Shown: positions 16,822-23,476 of the stretch, piece by piece | How positions within the stretch are numbered: position 1 is the first letter of the stretch | Layout of the letters: every line of letters starts with the position of its first letter | Assembly (NCBI GenBank): GCA_035294305.1 | Contig: DATGLD010000014.1 | Span: 16,031-80,030, forward strand | Source of the DNA: DASRBN01 sp035294305 | Lineage (GTDB): Bacteria; Chloroflexota; Ktedonobacteria; Ktedonobacterales; Ktedonobacteraceae | Length of the DNA: 64,000 nucleotides | Direction of reading: 5' to 3' | Program-made: the position numbers and the translations under genes | The notes under the pieces: model-generated | What the model was told of the DNA's origin: nothing | The model's input: only the letters and a program-made list of their open reading frames with translations | Databases searched by the model: none

Positions 16822-18354
16822 ATGGCAGCTACATTAAAAGGTCCATACGGACAGACTATTCTAGAACCCACCTCTAATCCATATACCATCGGGAGAGGCC
16901 AGGATAATCAACTTGTAGTACAGGATACGAAGGTCTCATCGCACCATGCTGAGATACGCTCCCAGGGACAGAGCTATGAAATCGTCGACCTGGCGAGCAG
17001 CAATGGAACCTTCGTGAATGAGCAACGCCTGGCCCCGTATACGCCGCGACTGCTGTCTAACGGTGATCAAATTCGCTTTGGCGATACTGTTTTTCTCTTT
17101 GAAGCGGGCGTAATGCCGCAGCAATCTCAGATTGAGCCAACCGTCTATGGCGGGCCAGACCAGAGAAGTAATCCTTCCTATCCTCCCACTATCGCGGCGC
17201 CACCCTCCTATAGTGGATATGAATATGGCGCCCAGCAGGGAGGATATACGCCTCCACCCCCGGTTGCGGCTCCTCCACCCTCCTATGGAGGGAGTAGCTA
17301 CGGCTACCAGCAATCAGCGCCCATATCCTACCCGCCCGTCGCCCCTCCAGTAGCGCCCGTGCCAGAACAAAAGCGCAGCCGCCGTGGGCTATGGTTTATC
17401 ATAGGGGCCATTATAGCCGTACTATTGATCGCGGGCATCGCATTTGGTGCGATTGCATACGCAAATCGCTCGACACCTACGAAAACGCTGAACGCCTTCT
17501 GTACCGCCCTTAAGGCCGGCGATTACCAGACTGCATATAACCAGCTTTCCAGCGGCCTACAGGCAAAATTCGGCTCGGAAGCGGCTTTTGCCGCCGGTTT
17601 CTCTAATAATGAAGGGCTTGGCAAGGTTAGCAATTGCTCGGTCAGCAACGTCAATGATGGGGCCGGTACGGGCACGATCAACTATACCTTTTCAAAAGGT
17701 AGCGCGCTTCCGGTGGATTATACGCTGGTTAATGAGAATGGTTGGAAGATCAACGCTCAGAATCCACGCTCCACGCCAACTTTGACCTTGAACACGTATT
17801 GTAGCGCATTAGCAGCACAGGATTACCAGACCGCCTACGACCAGTTCTCGAAGAACTATCAAAATCAAATCGGCTCCGAATCTAGCTTTGCCAGTGCCGC
17901 TGCTACTGATAAGATAAAGGGCTGCACGGTAGACAGCGTCCAGGACTCGGCGGCCACCGCCATGATTACCTATGTCCGCAGCGACGGCCTGAAGATACAT
18001 GCAAACGAGGCGCTGGCAAACGAGCAGGGTACCTGGAAGATCAATAATGAGCAATTCGTCTCGTCGCCGACCCTGACCCTGCTCAACTATTGTAACGCTT
18101 TGAAAAACCAGGATTACCAGACTGCATATAACCAGCTTTCCAGCGCTCAGCAGAGCCAGCAAACGGAGTCCCAGTTTGCGTCCAACTTCGACTCGGTTAC
18201 CGTCAACGACTGCACAGTGAGCAACGTCAATGATACAGCAGGAACCGGGCAGATCACTTACACGCTCAACGGAAGCACTACCGCGACCTTTGATTACACA
18301 CTGGTCGATGAGAACAACACCTGGAAGATCAACACTGAAACACAACACCAGTAA
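16822..18354 (+). CDS. FHA-domain membrane protein with three extracellular NTF2-like/DUF4878-type repeats
   Basis: Starting at MAATLKGPYG (16822) the protein has 510 residues; an upstream ATG at 16771 in the same frame has no ribosome site and adds non-conserved residues. Residues 1-95 are an FHA phosphothreonine-binding domain, with YTIGRGQDNQLVV, SSHHAEI and SSNGTFVNEQRL. A Pro/Tyr/Gln-rich linker (about 100-185) leads to one membrane helix near 190-215. Outside are three tandem repeats of about 100 residues, each opening with a pattern such as TLNAFCTALKAGDYQTAYNQ and ending in ENGWKINAQ or a variant. Each repeat holds two cysteines at equivalent positions, suggesting a disulfide. Two repeats share an identical 34-nt DNA stretch (17521-17554 and 18112-18145). 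The protein may relay Ser/Thr kinase signals to the cell surface; function is inferred only. Confidence 0.82.
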   Translation: MAATLKGPYGQTILEPTSNPYTIGRGQDNQLVVQDTKVSSHHAEIRSQGQSYEIVDLASSNGTFVNEQRLAPYTPRLLSNGDQIRFGDTVFLFEAGVMPQQSQIEPTVYGGPDQRSNPSYPPTIAAPPSYSGYEYGAQQGGYTPPPPVAAPPPSYGGSSYGYQQSAPISYPPVAPPVAPVPEQKRSRRGLWFIIGAIIAVLLIAGIAFGAIAYANRSTPTKTLNAFCTALKAGDYQTAYNQLSSGLQAKFGSEAAFAAGFSNNEGLGKVSNCSVSNVNDGAGTGTINYTFSKGSALPVDYTLVNENGWKINAQNPRSTPTLTLNTYCSALAAQDYQTAYDQFSKNYQNQIGSESSFASAAATDKIKGCTVDSVQDSAATAMITYVRSDGLKIHANEALANEQGTWKINNEQFVSSPTLTLLNYCNALKNQDYQTAYNQLSSAQQSQQTESQFASNFDSVTVNDCTVSNVNDTAGTGQITYTLNGSTTATFDYTLVDENNTWKINTETQHQ

Positions 18355-18383
18355 GGGTAATGTGTCCTGAGTGTTTAGCAGCC

Positions 18384-18443
18384 ATGGCATAAAGAGGGGC
18401 GACTGCACTCGACGCCGAGTGCAGTCGCCCCTCTTTATGCCAT
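18384..18443. terminator. 28-bp perfect hairpin downstream of the FHA gene
   Basis: Arms 18384-18411 and 18416-18443 are exact reverse complements over 28 nt, with a 4-nt loop. It begins 29 nt after the FHA gene stop and is followed by an AT-rich stretch. It probably ends the FHA transcript; as with the other long palindromes, its length far exceeds a usual terminator. Confidence 0.75.
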
Positions 18444-18526
18444 AATTTACTCTTTTAAACTATTCCCATGATTATGATATACTTCCTGCAAGAGAAATGA
18501 CACATTTTTGCTCCAGGAGGAGACAT

Positions 18527-18562
18527 ATGGCCAACAGTGTTGGCACAAACTTCGTATTGTAG
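18527..18562 (+). CDS. Possible 11-residue leader peptide before the amidohydrolase gene
   Basis: An ATG at 18527 follows a strong Shine-Dalgarno sequence (AGGAGG at 18515-18520) and opens an 11-codon ORF, MANSVGTNFVL, ending in TAG. The first codons form a short inverted repeat, GCCAAC/GTTGGC. It lies about 70 nt upstream of the amidohydrolase start. It may be an attenuating leader peptide or the relic of a former start; only the sequence context supports it. Confidence 0.35.
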   Translation: MANSVGTNFVL

Positions 18563-18631
18563 CCTGTGAGGGGGCAACGTACATACACACCAAGTAGACA
18601 CCTATAAAAGTTGAAAGAGAGAATATAACCC

Positions 18632-20263
18632 GTGACCATAAACACTATTGACATCCTGATTCGTGGAGCAAAAATCGTGGACGGAACAGGAAATCCCTGG
18701 TACTATGGGGATATCGCCATCCAGCGTGACCGCATCATAGAGATTGTCCCGCCTGGTCGTATCCCCACGGAGGCTGCACGCGAGGTCGTGGACGCGACAG
18801 GCATGGTCGCCAGTCCCGGCTTTATCGATATTCTCAGTCACTCGCACATTCCACTTATGCACGATCCACGTGCTCTTTCCAAGACTACACAGGGAGTCAC
18901 GAGCGAAATCATGGGCGAGGGATGGACGCCTGCGCCCTTCGGTGGCCGCATCGAAGACCCTTTTCTGGATCTTTCCCGGCAGGGGCGTATCCTGATCGGT
19001 GAATGGGCTGAGCGAGCGAAAACGTGGAACCATTTGAACGATTGGCTGGACGCAATGGTGGAACGGGGCGTATCGCCCAATATCGGCACATTTCTCGGTG
19101 GTGGGACGCTGCGCGAGTACGTGAAAGGCCGCGACATGGGCGCGCCCACGCCTGGCGAAATGGAAACGATGCGGCGCGCGATGGCTCAAGCAATGGAAGA
19201 TGGCGCATTCGGTGTCTCTTACGCCCTTATTTATCCCCCCGATACGTATACATCGACCGAGGAGCTTATCGAGGTTGCGAAAGTAGCGGGCCGCTATGGT
19301 GGCATCTACGTCACCCATCTGCGTTCGGAGGGCGAGCGCCTGCTGGAAGCCGTAGACGAAGCCGTCGAGATTGGACGCCAGGCGCAACTACCTGTTGAAA
19401 TCTATCACCTTAAAGCGATGGGCAGGCATAACTGGCATAAGATGGCGATGGTTATAGAGCGTGTCCAGCAGGCACGTGATAGCGGCGTGGATGTGGCTGC
19501 GGATATGTACCCCTACGCGGCTTCCGGCACCGGGTTGGACTCAGTATTACCGCCCTGGATAGCTGAGGGAGGCAGGTATTTCGAGCGCCTGGCAGACCCG
19601 GATGTGCAAAAGCGCGTGCGCGAAGAAGCGCTTGCGCCATCAGGCGAGTGGGAGGCGATGGCACATGGCGCCGGACCCGACGGTGTCATGCCCGTCGGGC
19701 TTGAAAAGCCCGAGAATCTGCAATATGCGGGCAAACGGCTTTCCGAGATCGCGGCTATGCGCAATCAGCACTGGTTCGACACCGTGATTGATTTGCTGCT
19801 CTCGGAACAACAGCGCATCTTCACCATCTACTTTGTGATGGATGAGGCAAATGTCACGCTGGGACTACAGCAGCCCTGGGTGAAGATCTCAACAGATGCC
19901 GGCGGTGTAGACCCTACCTGGGCAAAGAGCCTGGGACCGACGCATCCCCGCGAGTATGGAACATATCCGCGCATGCTGGCAAAGTACGTGCGCGAGGACA
20001 AAGCACTGACGCTGGAGGATGCGGTGCGCAAAATGAGCGGAGCCGTTGCCGCGAGACTCGGACTGCATGACCGCGGCCTGCTCCGCCCCGGTTGCTTTGC
20101 CGATGTTGTGCTCTTCGATCCTGAAACAATACAGGACCGCGCTACATTTGAGGATGCGCATCAACTTTCGACCGGCATTCGCGACGTGTGGGTCAATGGG
20201 ACGGGCGTGATTCGCCTGGGACAGCATACAGGCGCAACGCCTGGTCGGGCCTTAAGGGCCTGA
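18632..20263 (+). CDS. N-acyl-D-amino-acid deacylase family amidohydrolase (D-aminoacylase)
   Basis: A 543-residue metal-dependent amidohydrolase starting at GTG; the next residues, DILIRGAKIVDGTG, fit the family N-terminus, so GTG is preferred over later starts. The metal motif usually written HTH appears as SHSH in PGFIDILSHSHIPL near residue 70. Further ligand candidates are YVTHLRSEG near 230, EIYHLKAMG near 255 and STDAGG near 425. The C-terminal DRGLLRPGCFADVVLFDPET is the usual small beta domain of the amidohydrolase superfamily. It likely removes an acyl or carbamoyl group from D-amino acids or a cyclic amide; true substrate unknown. A separate promoter for the IclR/Mo-hydroxylase cluster begins 11 nt after its stop, so co-function is suggested only by proximity. 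Confidence 0.88.
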   Translation: MTINTIDILIRGAKIVDGTGNPWYYGDIAIQRDRIIEIVPPGRIPTEAAREVVDATGMVASPGFIDILSHSHIPLMHDPRALSKTTQGVTSEIMGEGWTPAPFGGRIEDPFLDLSRQGRILIGEWAERAKTWNHLNDWLDAMVERGVSPNIGTFLGGGTLREYVKGRDMGAPTPGEMETMRRAMAQAMEDGAFGVSYALIYPPDTYTSTEELIEVAKVAGRYGGIYVTHLRSEGERLLEAVDEAVEIGRQAQLPVEIYHLKAMGRHNWHKMAMVIERVQQARDSGVDVAADMYPYAASGTGLDSVLPPWIAEGGRYFERLADPDVQKRVREEALAPSGEWEAMAHGAGPDGVMPVGLEKPENLQYAGKRLSEIAAMRNQHWFDTVIDLLLSEQQRIFTIYFVMDEANVTLGLQQPWVKISTDAGGVDPTWAKSLGPTHPREYGTYPRMLAKYVREDKALTLEDAVRKMSGAVAARLGLHDRGLLRPGCFADVVLFDPETIQDRATFEDAHQLSTGIRDVWVNGTGVIRLGQHTGATPGRALRA

Positions 20264-20273
20264 TTATGCTGGC

Positions 20274-20302
20274 TTGACACCGCTTACTCCATTGACTATA
20301 CT
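20274..20302 (+). promoter_or_regulatory. Consensus promoter of the iclR/Mo-hydroxylase cluster
   Basis: TTGACA (20274-20279), exactly 17 nt, then TATACT (20297-20302) form one of the strongest sigma70-type promoters in the window. It starts 11 nt after the amidohydrolase stop. Transcription would begin near 20309, just before the palindrome at 20316-20334. Confidence 0.75.
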
Positions 20303-20315
20303 CAATCCATACATA

Positions 20316-20334
20316 AGTGGAACGCTTTTCCACT
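20316..20334. promoter_or_regulatory. IclR-type operator palindrome
   Basis: AGTGGAACGCTTTTCCACT contains TGGAA-N5-TTCCA, which matches the pattern known for IclR-family operators. It lies immediately downstream of the predicted transcription start and 40 nt before the IclR start codon. Negative autoregulation by roadblock or steric hindrance is the simplest reading. Confidence 0.65.
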
Positions 20335-20375
20335 CAATAGAACACAGAACAGCATACGGATAGTAAGGAAGAAGC

Positions 20376-21161
20376 ATGCGACACGGCGAACCCCTGGACG
20401 GCGAGAAAACAGTACAGATCGTTCATCGTATTGCCAGCGTGCTGCGCGCTTTTGGTAGCCAGGGGTTGCTGGGCATCACCGACCTGGCTGGCGCCACGGG
20501 CCTGCCGAAGTCTACCACTCACAGGCTTGTAACGGCCCTGGTCAATGAAGGGTTGCTCGTACAGGATGAGGATAGTCATAAGTACGCACTGAGCCTGCGC
20601 GTTACGGCGCTCGGCGCGAGCATCCTGAGTTCGCATACGGTGCGCAGGTCGGCGCGTCCCATTCTAATGGAGCTGCGGGATGCGACACACGAGTCCGTAC
20701 ACCTGGCAGTGCTGGAGGGTATGGAAGCGGTAATTATCGACACTGAAGATTCTTACTTTGTCGTGCGAGCCGTAAATGTCCCTGGCCAGCACCTGCCCGC
20801 TCATGCTGTTTCGACAGGCAAGGTGCTGCTCGCCTATCAATGGGAGGTCCGCCTGCGCGAGATACTGAACCATACACCGCTCGCAAAATATACCGATCGC
20901 ACTATTACCGATCCCCGCCTGCTGCTCGAAGAACTGCGCAGCGTGCGCTCACTCGGCTACTCCATCTCCTGTGGAGAACTGGAAGAGGGTATTGACGCCG
21001 TCGCGGCTCCCATCTTCGATCATCTCGGCTCCGTCGTTGCCGCGGTTTCAATCGGCGGCCCTAGCGAACGTTGCCGCCCTAAGCAGAGCGAACATATCGC
21101 GGCAGTAACCCGCGCCGGACATCAGATCTCGCAAGCGTTGCGTTACATCAGCTGGCACTAG
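20376..21161 (+). CDS. IclR-family transcriptional regulator
   Basis: A 261-residue regulator. Residues 15-80 form a winged helix-turn-helix with ITDLAGATGLPKSTTHRLV as recognition element. The C-terminal GAF-like effector domain (about 90-255) includes PAHAVSTGKVLLAY and the family signature GYSISCGELEEGIDAVAAP. AAGGAAG precedes the ATG by 6 nt. It is the first gene of the unit encoding a molybdenum hydroxylase and its maturation factor, and a TGGAA-N5-TTCCA palindrome lies in its own leader. It probably represses its own operon until a pathway metabolite binds. The effector is unknown; an aromatic heterocycle, purine or D-amino acid derivative would suit the neighbours. Confidence 0.92.
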   Translation: MRHGEPLDGEKTVQIVHRIASVLRAFGSQGLLGITDLAGATGLPKSTTHRLVTALVNEGLLVQDEDSHKYALSLRVTALGASILSSHTVRRSARPILMELRDATHESVHLAVLEGMEAVIIDTEDSYFVVRAVNVPGQHLPAHAVSTGKVLLAYQWEVRLREILNHTPLAKYTDRTITDPRLLLEELRSVRSLGYSISCGELEEGIDAVAAPIFDHLGSVVAAVSIGGPSERCRPKQSEHIAAVTRAGHQISQALRYISWH

Positions 21162-21204
21162 ACAAGGTCATCATTATGGCAAAGCAGAGTAAAGTAAAAT
21201 CCAG

Positions 21205-22047
21205 ATGAAGATATTTAGTGAGCGGCCAGCACCCCTGGTCGCAATAAAAGGCGCTGGAGACCTTGCTACGGGGGTTATTCACCGGCTTGTTCGGGCAGGC
21301 TTTCCAGTGATGGCCACGGAACTACCCCAACCCACGGTCCTGCGTCGCACAGTAGCTTTTGCTGAAGCCGTAACTGCCGGCAAGGTGACAGTTGAAGGGA
21401 TTACCGCCCAGCGGGCCCACTCAATGGAGGACATCCAGGTCGCATTAAAAAAAGGGCTTGTACCGGTGGTCGTTGATCCTGATGGTATATTACTCAAGCA
21501 AATACAACCGGTGGTGCTGGTTGAAGCGACGCTCGCGAAGCGCAACAGTGGGATTAACATGGATGACGCGCCCATCGTGATTGCCCTTGGCCCGGGCTAC
21601 GAGGCGGGCAGAGACGTCCATGCCGTCATCGAGACCAATCGCGGCCATAACCTGGGACGCGTCTATCTTGAGGGCAGCGCCGAACCAAACACGGGCGTTC
21701 CCGGCGCCATTGGTGGCTATAGCACTGAACGCTTATTGCGCTCACCATGCGCTGGCATGATCTTCGGTCTACGCCAGATCAGCGAGACGGTACAGGCAGG
21801 AGAAACGGTAGCAATCGTCAAGGCATCTCAAGCAAGTAAAGATGAGATGCCGGTTATAGCTGCTATCTCCGGCATACTACGCGGCCTGGTGCGCGATGGC
21901 CTGGAGGTGAGTCCTGGTATGAAAGTGGGGGATATCGATCCCCGCGCGGTTCGCGAACACTGCTTTACGATATCGGATAAGTCGCGTGCTGTTGCGGGAG
22001 GCGTGCTGGAAGCCATTATGTATCTCGGGAGGAAAAGAATTTCGTAA
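21205..22047 (+). CDS. yqeB: YqeB/EF2563-type molybdenum hydroxylase maturation protein
   Basis: A 280-residue protein with the Rossmann-like start VAIKGAGDLATGVIHRLVRAGFPV, typical of the YqeB/EF2563 family associated with selenium-dependent molybdenum hydroxylases. Further family features are VVVDPDGILLKQ near residue 92, IVIALGPGYEAGRDVHAVIE near 125 and HNLGRVYLEGSAEPNTG near 155. The C-terminal half has a lipoyl-like beta segment (SPCAGMIFGL, ETVQAGETVAIV). It probably takes part in sulfuration or selenation of the Mo cofactor of the neighbouring hydroxylase. Position 44 nt after iclR and 21 nt before the FAD subunit supports one operon. Whether selenium is involved depends on selD and related genes elsewhere, which cannot be seen here. 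Confidence 0.85.
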   Translation: MKIFSERPAPLVAIKGAGDLATGVIHRLVRAGFPVMATELPQPTVLRRTVAFAEAVTAGKVTVEGITAQRAHSMEDIQVALKKGLVPVVVDPDGILLKQIQPVVLVEATLAKRNSGINMDDAPIVIALGPGYEAGRDVHAVIETNRGHNLGRVYLEGSAEPNTGVPGAIGGYSTERLLRSPCAGMIFGLRQISETVQAGETVAIVKASQASKDEMPVIAAISGILRGLVRDGLEVSPGMKVGDIDPRAVREHCFTISDKSRAVAGGVLEAIMYLGRKRIS

Positions 22048-22068
22048 TGCTGTCGAGGTATTGCTTGA

Positions 22069-22941
22069 ATGCTTAAAATTACTGGCTATCATAGCCCCAT
22101 GACAATCGCAGATGCTGTCAGATTGCTGGCGGAAGAGGGGCGTACCGTTATCGCCGGCGGGACAGACCTGCTTGTCAATCCACGCTACATGGTTGGTGTG
22201 CGGGAAGTAGTGGATATTCGCAAATTGGGGCTGAACTATATTTCCCAAGAAAATGGCTGGCTGCACATCGGCGCGGGAGCCACTATGCGAACTGTCGCCA
22301 GGCACCCAACTGTTCAGGCGCTCGCGGATGGCATACTTGCGCGAGGCGCGGCAGTGTGCGGCTCTCCAAATATCCGCAATATGGCGACGCTGGCAGGAAA
22401 TGTCGCCTCTGCTTTACCCTCCGCCGACACTCCGCCCGCTCTATTAGCGCTCGACGCGCAGGTAGTGCTTGTTGGCGAACAGGGAGAGCGCATTGTACCC
22501 CTGAGGCAATTTTTCACCGGTCCGGCCCGAAGCGTGCGCGAGCGCGAGTTGATCCGCGAGTTGCGCATTCCATTGCCCACTCCCAACATGCATGGTGGCT
22601 TTTACAAAATTGGCCGCACAGCGGAAGATATCTCGCTGGTAAACGCAGCTACAACATTGACCGTTCAAGACGGAATAATCACTGCTGCGCACCTGGTGCT
22701 GGGAGCAGTAGCGCCTACCCCATTATATCTATTAACCGCCGGAGAGGCGCTCACTGGGCAGCCACCCGTGGAGGAAACATTCCAGCAGGTGGCGGCAATT
22801 GTGCGTGAGGAAGTCCGACCGATCAGCGATCAGCGAGCTTCCGCCGATTACCGGCGGCGTATGAGCGGCATCGCGGCAGTGCGGGCGCTGCGACAGGCGG
22901 CAGGATTAGCGCCCCATGGAGAGGAATGGCACCATGCCTAA
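22069..22941 (+). CDS. Molybdenum hydroxylase FAD-binding subunit (CoxM/XdhB-like)
   Basis: A 290-residue FAD subunit of a xanthine-dehydrogenase-family enzyme. The first FAD motif is TVIAGGTDLLVNPR near residue 30 and the second GSPNIRNMATLAGNVASA near 100, followed by ADTPPALLALDAQVVL. The C-terminal CODH flavoprotein domain starts near 175 with GGFYKIGRTAEDISLVNA. It passes electrons from the 2Fe-2S subunit to NAD or another acceptor. The stop codon overlaps the start of the 2Fe-2S gene by 8 nt, a coupled arrangement. Gene order FAD, 2Fe-2S, Mo is that of cox-type clusters. Confidence 0.93.
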   Translation: MLKITGYHSPMTIADAVRLLAEEGRTVIAGGTDLLVNPRYMVGVREVVDIRKLGLNYISQENGWLHIGAGATMRTVARHPTVQALADGILARGAAVCGSPNIRNMATLAGNVASALPSADTPPALLALDAQVVLVGEQGERIVPLRQFFTGPARSVRERELIRELRIPLPTPNMHGGFYKIGRTAEDISLVNAATTLTVQDGIITAAHLVLGAVAPTPLYLLTAGEALTGQPPVEETFQQVAAIVREEVRPISDQRASADYRRRMSGIAAVRALRQAAGLAPHGEEWHHA

Positions 22942-23404
22942 GATAGAAATTACCCTGAAAGTCAATGGACGCCAGGAGACATGGCGCGTCCAGCCGGGTG
23001 AAACACTACTGGAAGCCCTGCACGCGCATCACTACAGAGGCACCAAACTTATCTGTGGCACCGGCGATTGCTGCGGCTGCGGTGTTATTCTGGATGGCCG
23101 CTCCATCAACTCCTGTTGTATGCTGGCAGCCCAGGCCGGCGGCGCGGACCTGCTCACTATCGAGGGCCTGGCTCAAGAAGGAAAACTCCATCCCATCCAG
23201 GAAGCATTTGCCGAGGAGGGCGCGGCTCAATGTGGCTATTGCACCCCCGGTTTCATCATGCGAACCTATGCTTTCTTGCAGGAGCATCCTCGCCCTACCG
23301 AGGAGGAGGTACGAGCGGCACTGGCCGGCAACATTTGCCGGTGTACAGGCTATGTGAAGCCGGTTGCGGCAGTTTTGAGGGCCGCCGAGAATATGAAGTC
23401 TTAA
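22934..23404 (+). CDS. Molybdenum hydroxylase 2Fe-2S subunit
   Basis: From the ATG at 22934 (MPKIEITLKVNG) the protein has 156 residues; an upstream ATG at 22916 in frame is possible but lies deep in the preceding gene, whereas GGAGAGG lies at a useful distance before 22934. The N-terminal plant-ferredoxin-like cluster is in ICGTGDCCGCGVILDG, with an extra cysteine beside the ligand in GDCCGC, and continues to SINSCCMLA. The C-terminal four-helix domain holds the second cluster, QCGYCTPGFIMRTYAF and ICRCTGYVKPV. Both cofactor sites are complete. It connects the Mo active site to the FAD subunit. Confidence 0.93.
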   Translation: MPKIEITLKVNGRQETWRVQPGETLLEALHAHHYRGTKLICGTGDCCGCGVILDGRSINSCCMLAAQAGGADLLTIEGLAQEGKLHPIQEAFAEEGAAQCGYCTPGFIMRTYAFLQEHPRPTEEEVRAALAGNICRCTGYVKPVAAVLRAAENMKS

Positions 23405-23476
23405 AACAGGCTTGTCTCACAATGCCAACCATGGTATGATTCTGAAACATTGGGAAGGAGACTCGGAAACTTACCT

